DNA of 64,000 nt, taken from NCBI GenBank assembly GCA_030686995.1, contig CM060696.1, positions 116,265,949 to 116,329,948 of the forward strand. The letters are read 5' to 3'. This stretch comes from Artemisia argyi (taxonomy: Eukaryota; Streptophyta; Magnoliopsida; Asterales; Asteraceae). The notes under the pieces are model-generated. The model saw only the letters and a program-made list of their open reading frames with translations, made no database searches and was not told the DNA's origin. Each line of letters begins with the position of its first letter. Positions within the stretch are counted from its first letter, which is position 1. Made by a program: the position numbers and the translations under genes. Shown one piece after another: positions 44,742 to 57,049 of the stretch.

Positions 44742-47700
44742 TACAAGAATACAAAAGGCCAAACAACCTTTGTTTACTTTGTATTCTTTTACAATATAAG
44801 AAATAGACAATCAATATCGCATCTAGGTGTATGTGTCTCTAGCTAGAAGAAAATAGAGTGGAGCAGTGATCTACCCATACAGACCTATCCTAAACATTTG
44901 CTCTTTCATCCTGTCTCATATATGTGTAGCAAGACCTGGTGCTCGTTAAGTCACATGTTCTGGGTTCAGCCGAGACAAAGGCTATTTGGCCATTTAGGCC
45001 TTCCATTAGTCGATCACCCGGTTGGAGATATTTATAAACTGTTGTTGATGGCTAGGTTTGTGATTTAAAGCTCTACACTGGATTTTTGCCGAATGATATC
45101 GTATATATGTATACTATATTTTTGTGAAAATATATAGATGTATCTTTTCAGTTTAACCGTTGGCCTGCCACGAGTTCAGAAAAATAAACTTCTTGTAGCT
45201 TTTTCTTTTAATTCAAGTTTTAATCCCAAATTTTCCCAGCATGGCCCCTAAGTGAAAATTCAATCCCCAAACCAGACAACTTGATTTGGTTTTTTTGGAA
45301 AACTAAGGGTTTATGTTCAATACAACAATCAAGCTATCAATAACGTCCCAAGAGTGTTTTAGTGGTTTAGTACCTAAAGTTTAAGTGTATTAATCTACAT
45401 AGATAAAAATGGAGGAATTTTCCCAACTTATCGACTCAATCCTTAATCTCATCTCTCTTAAACTAAAGTTAACACATTTTATCTATGTTTGACTGTTTGA
45501 CTAAGACAAATAAACTTATAAAACTAAAGCACTAAAAAATTAGGACTTAACCGCGAAATTGGGGAAAGTTGGTTATACATAAACCCAAAATGCAGTCTCA
45601 TTTTTATGTTATGAAGTATGAAATCTTAATTTATTGTGTTATATGCTTTATCTCTATTATTTTAAATTATAAATCTTTTTTTTTAATAGACATTTGTAAA
45701 ATCTTTTTAAGCAACTTTCCCCATACTTTTAAACTGAGAAAAAGAAAAACGTCGGCACTAACTATCAAACGGGCAGAACCAAACAACCTTTTGGCATGTT
45801 GGCGGGTTCAATTTGAAACACTTAGTCTACCCCTTTAGTTCTGGAAACTTAAACCAAGGTTACTGGTTTGTCCAAGAATATTAGGCCCAAACCAAACAGG
45901 GCAAACGCCTAGCAAGCCGAGAAACTCTTTCAAATTTTCTATTTGTCTATGCCTCAACTTACTTTTTACGCTAGAAAATATCACCACAATAAAATGTCCA
46001 CCCTGTCATTTTCACTCTTCCATTTAGTGAAGTCCTCGCTGGTCACTGTCCCTTCAGTATTCTCTATCCTAACATCCATATTGAGTTATCAATGGCCTTA
46101 AAATCAACACAGAAACTAGCAACATTTTTAATACAGCTTCTAGACTGAAGGCACCTAAGCGGAAGATGGGTCGACTTAAGAAATGTAAAGGAGAAACTTA
46201 ACATAAATCTACTGTGAACGACTCTGGTAGGATATAGCATAGTGAACATGATGTTCGCATACCATGTCAGATTGCACATTACATATATGAAAAGACACAC
46301 TAGAAGTTAAAAGTGAATTGCTTACTTGATTGGAGTTCCCGGAGTGTACAGTGGATTCTTCACAACATACTCAACATACAGATTGTAAATGTATTTCAAA
46401 GACTCTCTGAGATCACTAGCCTTGGGATGTGTAACAAGGATGATCTGCACAGCAATCACCAAATACTGGTATAAGTACATAATAGGTCAAAGTTTAATTA
46501 ACCGATTGTAAATTTTTATATGGCAACTTGGCACAAAATAAACATTTGGAATTCAACTTTTTCATTTCTCCTATAGCTAAATACATTCTGTTAGTCTAAT
46601 TAATAATGTTGTTTTAGATGCTGCAACTTGGTTTGTTGAAAGTAATTTTGATTATACTTATCATGATCAGTTAAGTCAAATGCGAACGACAAAAGGAAGC
46701 TAGTAGATTCTCTTTCTAGATGACACACGTGACATATAACTGCGCACATGTTCCCTAAAGGGGTTTGTCACAGTTAGTTCAGGAATAACTAATTGAGCAG
46801 AAATCTGCAATTTCAGAAAGCGCTCTTTGATATTTTATAGGCAGACAAAAGAAGTTAGTTAGTTACTTATTTACGGTTCTTCCACATGTACCAAGTTAAC
46901 ATAAAGTGAAGTATCATTGACATGAACAAATCCTACTTCCTTAATCGTGCATTGGGTTAGTATCGTTGACATGAACAAAACCAACTACATGTTAGTAGTG
47001 AAATAATATGTAATTGTATGAGAAGTATAAGCACATTATAGATCAAAATAATACATTTAATAGCTTTAAAAAACCAAATGTGAATGTTTACATTGGCAAT
47101 TCGGCACAAAATAAGCATATGGATTTATAGGTCTAATTTTTCATTTCTCCTATAGTAAAAAACGATCTCTTTCACTGAGCAAGCACAAGTCTAATCAACA
47201 TTAAAGAGTCTTGAATGGCTTTATTCCATATTAACCAAAAGATGTTGCTTTACAGGTTGCAACTTGGGCTGTTGAGATTAGTTATGATTATACTAATGAC
47301 AACCAGTTAAGTCAAATACGAAAGACCAATAAGGTTCATTCTTTCAACAGATCATAATTTTGGCATACTATATGTATTAGTACGAAAAGAAATCAACAGC
47401 TTTGCCAACCTTAATCCCAGATGGACTCTCCATGAAACTCAATTTATATGTATTAGTACGAAAGCTGTGAAACGAACAGCCTTGTCCTGGTAGTTGAGGC
47501 ACTCCAAGATTCCCTTTCTCAGCACTGCCCAAAATAACAACCAGGGTCAAAAAAGATATAATCCAGAGTAGAAATAGAATGAAAATTACAGACCACAAAT
47601 GAGGTGACCGGTCACATACTTAACCGCCATAATAAGCCAAAACCATGAAAGATAGCATAAAACTGTTTTCATGTATTTCATCCAACTGTTTACTTACATG

Positions 47701-48661
47701 GAAATATCACTAGGGCATTTGTTTAAGCTTATTTTTGGGCTTACGAGCTTATATGGCTTCGACTTATGTTTCATAAGCCCATTTTTTCCGGCTTATTTTA
47801 AAACTTATAGACTTCTAGAAACTTATTATGACATAATAAACTTACATACACTTATAAGTTTTAAAATAAGCCAAAAGACATAAGCTCATAAGCCCAAAAA
47901 TAAGCTTAAACAAACACCCACTAAATCCTAACCAAGTCTCAGAGTTGTTTCACTTTAGTCACTAAAACACTTTTCTTATCAAACCTCTCATATTTCAATG
48001 TTGTGAAAAAACCTTAATTTTCTACCGACAACCCATATTACTACTAATTTATCACCTATTACATATCCCAACACAATGTGCAGATTATATAATAAATCAT
48101 GTAACACTCTTATAATTTTGTTTCAGCATTGTGAAATGTTTTTGAAAAAAAACAGACAATGCAACACATATCACACAGTTACACAAGTCGACGCCTGATA
48201 CCAATTGCGTAAAACAGCCAATACGGCATCACATTCTATAAAACAAATGACGGGGCACCCGTCATTTGTTCTAAACAACCGGAATCCTTGTAAACTACTA
48301 TACGCAATTGGCATTACGCGTCGACTAATGTAACCGGGTGATATAAGTTGTAATGTCTACTTTTTCAAAAGCATTTCACAACATTGAAACAAAATTAAAC
48401 CTAGGCAAGAAATCTGGGTAGGTAGGTAGGTAGTAACCTGGAAGGATCCATTTTGGCAGTTAAGGATTTAAGAGAAAAGAGGAGACCAAACATGAGTTTA
48501 TGATCTTGATTGGAATCGAGAGTACGAAGAGGACGGTTCCATTCCCTGTAAAGCAAACAAACACCGTTTCGATTGAAAATATAGATCATGTGACCATTGT
48601 TTCCGGATGCGGTTGGTACTGGTATTGATGGACTTATCTCTGAACTTCCAAAGAATTGCAT
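43140..48661 (-). CDS. TRAPP complex subunit TRAPPC1/BET5 homologue
   Basis: A longin-fold subunit of the TRAPP tethering complex, which activates the Ypt1/Rab GTPase in ER-Golgi traffic. Four exons join exactly: 48438-48661, 47410-47524, 46326-46444 and 43140-43191 (510 nt, 169 aa, the family length). The protein starts MQFFGSSEIS and has MIYIFNRNGVCLLYREWNRP, HKLMFGLLFSLKSLTAKMDP, AEKGNLGVPQLPGQGCSFHS, the strand IILVTHPKASDLRESLKYIY and the C-terminal LFNTTLDQYVRGLG. All splice sites are GT-AG. Intron 1 holds two palindromic MITEs. Intron 3 is 3.1 kb and contains a 42-base A run; it contains no other gene that I can see. The start codon lies only about 110 bp from the edge of a foldback transposon, so that element sits in the promoter or 5' UTR. 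Confidence 0.95.
44698..44739. repeat. Poly(A) tract in TRAPPC1 intron 3
   Basis: 42 uninterrupted A on the plus strand. It could be the tail of an inserted retroposon. The upstream stretch 44370-44480 includes a GTGTTCGAATTTG word resembling a tRNA B box, but no clear element could be delimited. Confidence 0.7.
47713..47919. mobile_element. Palindromic MITE in TRAPPC1 intron 1 (207 bp)
   Basis: Inverted ends GGGCATTTGTTTAAGCTTAT and its partner ATAAGCTTAAACAAACACCC continue inward (GGGCTTACGAGCTTAT, mirrored on the right), so the whole unit can fold on itself. ACTA is repeated at both borders (47709-47712 and 47920-47923). The end sequence resembles hAT-type MITEs; the short border repeat leaves the class open. 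Confidence 0.75.
48114..48396. mobile_element. Foldback MITE with hairpin core in TRAPPC1 intron 1
   Basis: Outer arms TTTTGTTTCAGCATTGTGAA and the complementary TTCACAACATTGAAACAAAA are followed inward by matched blocks GTCGACGC/GCGTCGAC and CCAATTGCGT/ACGCAATTGG. The core ACAAATGACGGGGCACC is mirrored as CGTCATTTGT at about 48243-48271. Nearly the whole 283 bp can form one long stem. No coding sequence. Confidence 0.75.
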
Positions 48662-48769
48662 CTTTTCTTTTTTGGTGATCTCTTGGTTTTCTTGATGATG
48701 ATGAGTCCTATTGTGTGTGTAGATATTTATCCGGGTCGGATCCGTTTTAATCCCACTTTAAAATTAGAG

Positions 48770-49870
48770 AAAGTCCAGAATATAGGTTTCTCAAAATCCT
48801 ATTTTTCATCCTTTTTCAAAATCATCCCTCCGTTAGTAAAGTTGGCACAAATACATCCCTCAGTGAGTAATATCAGTTACTATAGACTAACGATGCAACT
48901 GATTTTCCGTTATCTCTGTTAGTAAAGTTGGCACAAAACTTAGTCGAAAACCGCTTAAGTTTTGGTAGTAAATAGCCACTGTTTTGCAATTTCAGGTTAA
49001 AATCTCGATTGTCTTGATGTAAAACATTATTCCGAACAACTTTCGTGTTTTACACTTTTGATGATTAGGACCAGAAAGGGGTCAAAATCGTGATTTAAAA
49101 TCTATTCAGAAACATTTTTATCAAATGTCAAGTTTTCATACTTTTTTTTTTATCTATTTTCATATATTTTTATCCGTTTTCATACATATTATATATGTAA
49201 AAATGGATGAAACCAGATAAAATATAAGAAAAACGGATGAAAATGTAGAATAATAGACAAAAACGAATAAAAGTGTATGAGCACGGATAAAAACGTGAGA
49301 AAAACAGAAGAAACGGATAAAAACATGAGAAAAACGGACGAAAACGTAAGAAAAACGGACAAAAAAGATAAAAACGTAAGAATAGTCAATGAGGACTAAC
49401 GATGCAAATATTTTAACTAAATGAGGACTAACGATGCAAATATTTTATCTCAATGAGGACTAACGATGCAAATATTTTAACTATATAGTCAATGAGGACT
49501 AACGATGCAAATATTTTAACTAAATGAGGACTAACGATGCAACTATTTTAACTCTATAGTCAATGAGGACTAACGATGCAAATATTTTAACTAAATGAGG
49601 ACTAATGATGCAAATATTTTAACTCGATGAGGACTAACGATGCAAATATTTTAACTCAATGAGGACTAACGATGCAACTACTTTAACTCTTGTTAGGAGA
49701 TAACGGAAAATCAGTTGCATTGTTAGTCCATAGTAACTGATATTACTAACTAAGGGATGTATTTGTGCCAACTTTACTAACGGATGGATGGTTTTGTTCC
49801 CAAAAAAAAAAAGAAAAAGGATGAAAAACGGGCATTTGGCATACCACAGGGATGTATTTTGGACTTTTCT
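48770..49870. mobile_element. Foldback / MULE-like element between TRAPPC1 and copia
   Basis: The left arm (48770-48930) and right arm (49687-49870) are inverted copies. Both, read inward, begin GAGAAA(A)GTCC and contain CGTTAGTAAAGTTGGCACAA, ATACATCCCT, TATCAGTTACTAT and TGCAACTGATTTTCCGTTAT. The flanks TTTAAAATT and TTTTAAGTT look like an imperfect 9-bp duplication. The interior is a degenerate (GAAAAACGGATGAAAA-type) repeat and a minisatellite, with no transposase. It cuts off the copia LTR on its right. Confidence 0.75.
49383..49686. repeat. Minisatellite, nine copies of a 31-36-bp unit
   Basis: Nine copies of a unit built on ATGAGGACTAACGATGCAA plus ATATTTTAACT. Copies 1, 4 and 6 have an extra ATAGTCA just before them, which suggests expansion by higher-order blocks. 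The array lies inside the foldback element, and the unit is the same phrase found in the arms (GACTAACGATGCAACTGATT). Confidence 0.9.
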
Positions 49871-50046
49871 CTTTTAAGTTTGTTCTTGTAAAAAATATCA
49901 GCTAAATACTTTTTGCTAGCAATAAGTACCATAATGCTGTAACTATTAAAGGTATAAACCGTATATTGATTATGAGTCAATACTTATTACATGTGATGAC
50001 ATATAATAATCTACTGGGCTAAGCCAATATAATCTATCGCTAACAG
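49871..50046 (-). repeat. Truncated 3' LTR of copia element
   Basis: On the minus strand the LTR begins TGTTAGCGATAGATTATATT right after the polypurine tract GCGGGGGGC. Only about 176 bp remain before the foldback element border. No second LTR copy was found near 53.9 kb. Confidence 0.7.
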
Positions 50047-50048
50047 CC

Positions 50049-53000
50049 CCCCGCAGTTTGAGCAGGAGAGGATCGAACACTCAAGCTGGAGCGAAACTCA
50101 TCAAACAGAGCAGTAGGCAACCCTTTGGTAAAGATATCCGCATACTGGTATCGGGACGGGACATGAAGAACACGAACATGACCCATAGCGACCAGATCTC
50201 AAACAAAATGGATGTCAATCTCAATATGCTTCGTGCGTTGATGTTGCACGGGATTAGATGAGAGATAAACGGCACTGACATTATCACAATAAACAATAGT
50301 AGCAGAGGAAAGCGGTGTATAGAGCTCACGCAATAAATTGCGTATCCAGCAAGTCTCAGTAACAGCATTGGCAACACCCCGATATTCAGCTTCAGCACTG
50401 GACCGAGAAATAGTAGCCTGACGCTTAGATGACCATGATAAAAGATTGTTGCCAAGAAATACACAATAACCTGAGGTAGACCGACGTGTGACCGGGCAAC
50501 CAGCCCAATCTGCATCTGAGTATGCAACTAAGGATGAAGTCGATGACGAATAAAGCTGTAAACCATAGGCTAGAGTACCGCGAACATAACGTAGAACTCG
50601 CTTGAGAGCAGAAAAATGTGGCTCTCGAGGATCATGCATGAAGAGACAAACCTGCTGAACAGCATAAGAGATGTCCGGTCTAGTAAAAGTAAGGTACTGT
50701 AAAGCCCCTGCAAGACTACGATATAATGTAGGATCAGAGACAGGATCACCATCGTCAACAAGCTTGGAATCCGTGTCAACAGGGGTACGACACGGATTAC
50801 AAGTAAGCATGCCAGCACGCTCAAGAACCTCAGTAGCATACTTTTGCTGAGAAAGAAACATCCCAGAAGGAGTACGAGTCACAGATATGCCCAAAAAATA
50901 ATTAAGCGGGCCAAGATCAGTCATGGAGAACTCTGTATGCAAGGAAGTAATAATCCTCTGTAAAAATGATGTAGAAGATGCAGTCAAGATAATATCATCA
51001 ACATATAAGAGTAAATAAGCCGTATCTGTCCCCTGACCAGTGAAGAGTCACAACGGCTATGATGAAAACCAACCCGAGTAGCATATGCAGCAAACCTCTG
51101 AAACCAAGCTCGAGGGGCCTGTTTAAGCCCATAAAATGATCTCTGCAAGAGACAAACATGATCGGGATGCTGCGTATCCCTAAAACCATGTGGCTGATAC
51201 ATATAAACAGTCTTAGACAACGAGCCATGCAAAAAAGCATTCTTGACATCAAGTTGATGAACAGGCCAGTGTCGAGAAATAGCAAGACTAAGCACTGTAC
51301 GAATAGTAGCCGGTTTAACAACCGGGCTAAAAGTCTCATCAACATCAACACCTGCAAGCTGAGTATTGCCATTCGCAACAAGGCATGCCTTGTAGCGGTT
51401 AAGACTACCATCTGCATTATGTTTGTACCTAAACAGCCACATAGAACGAACAATGTTCGCGTCCGGTGGCCGAGGTACAAGAATCCAAGTATTATTTTTA
51501 ATCAATGCATTATATTCATCAAGCATAGCACGAAACCAATGAGGGTAAGTAAGCGCATGGGTGTACGACTTTAGAAGTGAAGAAATGGTAGACACATGTA
51601 GGGTGAAGCGTTGGGTAGGGCGATTAGAACCAACACGATAACGAGTGACCATGGGGTGAATTGACGTGGGATTGGGGTGCGGTTGTTGTACCGGAGGGGT
51701 AACACCAACAGATTGTTGAACATTGGTAGTGGGAGTGGGCTGGTGGGGTTGGTCCTGGGTAGGGGGTTGGATCTGCATAGGGGGTGACGAGGTCGGGCTG
51801 GTGGGTGGAATTGGGTCCGGTTGGTGAGTTGATGGATTGTGAGATGATGGACTATCGTTTAGCGTAGGAATTGAGTGAGTAGGTGTGGTAGGCAAGGGTG
51901 AGGTAAGGTTTTTAGTGAGTAAGTGTTGTTGTATGAGGTTTGGAGGTGTATCGAGAAAGGTGTAAGAGGGTGAAGTGGTTGGTGTCATGGAGCCATACGG
52001 GAATTGTGATTCATCAAAGGTCACATGACGGGATAAAATGATTTTGTTTGTGTTGAGGTCTAGACATCTATACCCCTTGTGATTCGTTGGGTACCCAAGA
52101 AAGATGGAAGGCGTGGAACGAGGTCCAAGTTTGTTGTTGGTATCTATGTGAGGGTAGCAAAGACAGCCAAATACCCGAAGGTCCGCATAGTTGGGTGTAG
52201 TTTTGTAAAGGCGAGTGTGTGGAGTTTCATTGTTTATGGCAGTGGAGGGCAAGATGTTTAAAAGGTAGGCTGCCATGTGAAGTGCTTCAACCCAAAATGT
52301 GGGTGGAAGGTGGGCTTGAAATAGAAGGGTGCGTATTAGGTTGTTGATGGTGCGGATCATTCGCTCGGACTTACCATTCTGTTGAGATGTTCTTGGACAG
52401 GAGAATCGAATGGTGATGCCATTAGAAGCAAATAATTGGTGTAGGTCATTGTTGTCAAATTCACCACCATGATCACATTGCAACGATTTTATATCACAAT
52501 TAAATTGGTTCTTAACAAAAGCGCGAAAATGAATAAATTTAGACAACATATCAGACTTGTTACGAAGAGGGTACACCCATAAATAATGAGAAAAATGATC
52601 TAAAAACAAAACATAGTATTTAATACAAGTAACACTCGAGAGTGGAGAAGTCCACAAATCAGAATGAATAATATCAAATGGTGAAGTAACTATAGTTTCA
52701 GAAAGCGAAAAGGGAAGTCTCACGTGCTTGCCAAGCTGACAAGCATGACAAAGCACGGAAGGCTTAGTCTTATTACACGAAATAAAATTACTGGAAACTA
52801 AGCTACGTAACACGTCACTTCCTGGATGACCAAGTCGTTGGTGCCACGTGTCTTGACTGACAAGAAAAGCTTGAAGAGGTGTTGGGGCAGTAACGGGATA
52901 GAGGTCTCCGGTGCTATCACATCTGAGGAGGATTTGGCGGGTCCAGTAGTCCTTCACAGAAAAACCGAACTCATCAAATTCAATAGTACATTTATTGTCA

Positions 53001-53457
53001 CGAACAAATTGTCGAACAGATATAAGGTTTTTAACAATGTTAGGAGTAATGAGGACATTATTTAAGTGAAGAGTGCGATGAGGAGTGGTTAACGTGCTAT
53101 GGCCCGTGTTGGTGACGGGAATAGATTTCCTATCACCAACAAAGACAGATGGATAAATACAAGAATTAAAAATAGTACTAAGATTAGTAGCAGAGGAGTT
53201 AAGGTGAGAGGACGCACCAGTGTCCATGTTCCAGTTGGCATTAGTTGGGTCTTGAAGAGTCATCGTGTTAAATGCTTGAGGAAGAAGAGTCTCCTGACCA
53301 TGTGAAGTTGCCTGTGAACCCAAACCATAAACAGCCTGTGTAAGGAGTGCTTGTTGTTGTGGTGATAAACTGGAAGTGTGTTGTGGCATGCCCGTAACTC
53401 CAAATCCTGTATTAGTGAGCTGCGATGTAGCAACAGGCCCGAGGGTGTGTTCTTTGG
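50049..53457 (-). pseudogene. copia pol: protease, integrase, RT, RNase H
   Basis: The protease has WNMDTGASSHL. The GAG-pre-integrase zinc finger reads WHQRLGHPG ... CHACQLGKH. The integrase core has the Asp of IIHSDLWTS, the Asp of LQCDHGGEF and the Glu of QQNGKSERMIRT. The reverse transcriptase has NAFLHGSL and, in a different frame, the active site YVDD. RNase H has YSDADWAG and the QRTKHIEIDIHFV tail. Breaks: a frame change near 51030, just before YVDD, and a TGA at 50199-50201 after DIHFV where the frame goes on to DLVAMGHVRV and ADIFTKGL. The C-terminal frame ends near 50049. Confidence 0.9.
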
Positions 53458-53890
53458 CCCAAGTGCGTGGGCTGTTGGATGAGGTTGGAGTGCAACTGGG
53501 CCTGAGACAGCTGGTTGATTAGTTGTTGTTGGGCCTGGAGTAGAGCCATAAGAGTGGGTTGACCACTGTTCCCCGTACCAAACAAAGTACCAAACTGAGT
53601 ACGTGAAGCATTGTTGGAATTATTATTTTGCCTGGAATTATTGAGCCTTGAATTATTTTGTGTGCCAGAATTACTCCCCACACGATTAGAATCGTGTATG
53701 AAGCGACACATATTGCCCCACCTACAAAAACCACGAGAGAAATTTTGACAGACGTCGGGTGAGTTGGTGTGAGTGTCACGTGTAGTACGTGATTCTTGAC
53801 CACGGTTTGCATTGGAAGTCTCGGCTAAAAGCACTTGTGGTGCCGAGGACGTCATGTTGGTAGAAACAGCTTGAGGGCGATTAGGGAGGA
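53412..53890 (-). pseudogene. copia gag fragment with CCCH-type zinc finger
   Basis: Only the C-terminal part of gag remains. It has a Cys-x8-Cys-x5-Cys-x3-His finger (CQNFSRGFCRWGNMCRFIH) instead of the usual CCHC knuckle, then Asn/Gln-rich sequence (NNSRLNNSRQNNNSNN, LLQAQQQLINQL). A frame change near 53460 separates it from pol. The residues before QFLPNRPQ derive from the unrelated sequence at 53891 onward. Confidence 0.75.
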
Positions 53891-54824
53891 ACTGTTGGAC
53901 CCGTTTTAATGTCTTTGATGCCAAAAATAAGGCCTGCAAGCTTTTGTTTTGGGCCAACCAACCCATTAGGCAGAAAACGGTTACTTAGTCAGGATATAAG
54001 CATTGTAATGTTTTAGTTTAGGGTTGCAACACTTGATGAATCGTTGTGACTTTACATGAAGCAACGTTTCATACCTTATAAATAGATTAGGAATTCTTGT
54101 AATTCATTAACCCTATTCGATCATTCAATATCAATATAAAGGGTTCAATACCCATCTTCTTTGTTTCCATATTTATTTTTATGGTTGATTATTCATGAAG
54201 TTGTTTGATCACATACGATCCTGGAAACACCCTTATGAACCTGTCAATAGATTTGACTATTTGTATTGTCTCATTATTGCCACACATAAGATCAACTAGT
54301 ATTTCCACTTTAAGGTACAATTCCAATCCTTTAAAACTTTGAGCACCCTAATGATTTCACAAGTTGCAGTAGCCCATTGCATAGTGGTTCTTAGTGCATG
54401 ATGGTTTACTGCGGAACTAGTGAGTATGTACTTATGGTTAAATTTCAATATAACAAAGGAAGAAAATTAAGTTTACAGTTACTCCATTCTGAATGGTATT
54501 TGGTAAATTTTAACCTTCGTGAATGTTTAACAAAGATTTGTACAGCATATTAGATAATAGTGTCGCATAATTTGTTCCTCACTAGTTTATTTTTACTACG
54601 TACGCAATGATTTGATATTTATTGTACAAACAAAAAGACCAAAACGATCAGAATCAATTGTTGTAACATTTCATATCAACAACCTTGCTTTGATTTGGTT
54701 GATAACACATAACCACTTGCCCATCCTTGTTAATTGTATGATTCAGATGTATGTACTTAATCAATAAAATGCGTGAAGGCACAGTTATAAGCCTATTCAT
54801 GTACTTGATCAGTGCCGGAGAATA
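53891..54824. other. LTR-like sequence and intergenic DNA
   Basis: From 53891 (TGTTGGACCCGTTTTAATGT) to about 54200 the plus strand looks like a solo LTR of another element: it starts TG and has a TATAAATAGATT box near 54078 and a CAATATCAATATAAAGGG stretch. The far end and a target duplication could not be fixed. 54200-54824 has no gene and includes the 3' flank of the PLAC8 gene. Confidence 0.4.
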
Positions 54825-57025
54825 TTAGCTTTGTCGCATGGTTTGGTACCCAGGGGCAACCATTCCATGTTGTTGATATTGTTGCTGTTGGTGCATGCTT
54901 TGATTCCTGCTAATGTTCATCCATCCTACACAAAGATGACAAAGTAAACACCTTTTGTGAAAATCGCAATTGCCACCTTATTCTAAAGCAACAATGCCTG
55001 TGAAAAGTCTCAAAAAATTCAAATTTACATTTGTACAAGAAAAAAAATTACTGCGATAATCATTTTACTTTGTTAGCCTTTCAAATTAAACTATCTGTTA
55101 GGGAATCCTAAGCATGTCATTATGTATTTGACAGAAAGGTAGTCTGCACTAACCCTGATGCCAGTTTTGATAATATAAATGACCAAATATCATAATTATG
55201 AACTTCATTTTCTCTAAAGAGAATTCTATGTTATATCATCTTGAGTACTTATTGCTTTACGAATTATCTAGTGTGTCCTTTCCTGTGTCTCCTATCATAT
55301 CATTTTGTGGATCCACCACTAAAATTAGATTTTATGGTTCACAATTTAGTATCATTATAACTGTTTTAGTATAGTTCAGTAGAATTTTATCGCAGAAAGC
55401 AGATTACTGAAACAACCATAAGACTATCTTTAGCATTACCTTTAAACAACTAATTCTTTATTTAGATATTCTTTCTGTAAATTCTTAGACGTCTGAAATC
55501 ACTTTAGAAACAAGCATTCAAACATCCTGTGGAAAGATAGGGCTTCAAAAGACTTACCAGCAGAAGGATTCAAACCCCTATAATTGAGCTCCCTGTATTC
55601 TTGACAAAGAGCACAATACTCACAACACAAGTGAGTGATACAATCAGATGCAGGTGATTCATCGAGTCCAAAACGGTTTCTGAGTTTGGTTCTATATGTG
55701 CAGGAATATATGCATGGGCATGCAATGACACAGGCTATTGTAGTGTAGACACATCCGGCTGTCTCACAAGCTGAATCAGAATAAATAATGCTGGCGTTAG
55801 TTATCTTAGAAAACTAGTTGTGTTTAGTCCGTCTATGGTATGTATGCTTACAAGTTCCTCCATTGTCAAGCATCTCTGCAATTTGTCCGAATGTCACGCA
55901 AGGACAAAATAAAGTAATGATAGCTGAAATAAGATGAACGATCAGGTAAGTTATGACATGCATGGTCTTTTAAATATCATGAAGGATCTATCCATTAATT
56001 TTTGGAATAGTTGGACCATGAAAAGAGGCTAGTGTGTATGTGTATGTAAAATTAGTAGGTAATACCCACAATCCATGTAAAAGTATTTTATAGAGGACCA
56101 AAATAACTGGAAAAGTATTGGTTATATATAAAAGGATGATTAAATAGAAATACATTGGGATGCACTTATATCATGCCTATAACATTAAAGAAAGCATAGC
56201 GTGCCTAAATTAGTAAATTTGATTAACTGCCAAGACCGATTAAAGATCAAAACTTGGTTAGTACTGACCTCAAGCAAGCCTTGCGCATACGTAAAATCGA
56301 AAACTGAATGAAAGTGTGATCGCGGCTAAAATCAATGGAAAATATCCGAAGGATTAGGTTTTTTTGAAAATATGTATCCTTTAATTTCAAGTTCCTCATT
56401 TGATATGCTTTTATATTAGTTTGCTCCATTTTTTACTGGAGAACAACACTTTTTTCTTTAAACTGTAGCCTTGTTGACACAATTATAAAGATCTTGATTC
56501 CTATGTTCCAGTACATGTTTACATTATATCATTCAAGATACAAGTACATCTAGCTAATAATATATAACACGTGAATTATGTAGGTAAATAAGTGAAAAAG
56601 ATACCATTGATAGGATCATCGAGACAGTCAAACAGTCCGGTATACCAACCCTGTTGATACTGTTGAGGGGGGCATATGACTTGTTGTGGCTGGTGAAATT
56701 CTTGAGCATGGTACGTATGATAGCCTGAACCCACTTGAGTAGGTTGACCATAAGTGATTGGTTCAGGTACGTTGATTTGTGGTTGTATGATTATCTGTGG
56801 TTGTATATAAATCTGTGGTTGTGCAGCTGTCGTAGTAGCTTCTTGCAGCTGAGGCTGAGGCTGTGGCTGTGGCTGTGGTTCAGAATATTCAATATAAGGT
56901 TGAAGTTGTGGCTCAGAAGCCGCCTGAGCCAAAGGTTGGAGTGGTGTTGATTGCTGACTAGGTTCTTGCTGTTTGTTATGCTTTTCGTTCTCAGTCACAG
57001 TTGAATATCCGTTGACTCGTCCCAT
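54825..57025 (-). CDS. PLAC8-domain protein (cell number regulator / plant cadmium resistance family)
   Basis: PLAC8 proteins are small Cys-rich membrane proteins, linked in plants to organ size control and metal transport. Four exons join exactly: 56605-57025, 55852-55923, 55558-55770 and 54825-54925 (807 nt, 268 aa). Residues 1-130 are Gln/Pro-rich ([26 protein letters not shown]) and probably disordered. The PLAC8 domain follows: [33 protein letters not shown], then [39 protein letters not shown] and [20 protein letters not shown]. The CPC motif and the closing [14 protein letters not shown] are diagnostic. The tail is QQQQYQQ-rich. The long N-terminal extension is not in the short PCR proteins and points to the longer Gln-rich PLAC8 subgroup. 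The upstream region is tandemly duplicated (see 57050-57750). Confidence 0.92.
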
Positions 57026-57049
57026 TGCAAAACCACAAGAAACTACTCT

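Larger units (their letters stand above)
49871..53890 (-). mobile_element. Ty1/copia retrotransposon remnant, Ale/Retrofit-like
   Basis: The order along the minus strand is gag zinc finger, protease, integrase, reverse transcriptase, RNase H, then 3' LTR, which defines copia. The 5' LTR and most of gag are missing: the gag reading stops being recognisable at about 53890, where unrelated sequence starts. At the other end the LTR is cut by the foldback element. The lesions below make the copy inactive. RT phrases such as RTPVDTDSKL and DPTLYRSLAGALQYLTFTRP suggest the Ale lineage. Confidence 0.92.

Noticed and set aside
49383..49686. Regular repeats that could be taken for a CRISPR-like array
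   Set aside because: The spacers are not unique, the units are contiguous and degenerate, and the setting is a plant transposon. It is a minisatellite.
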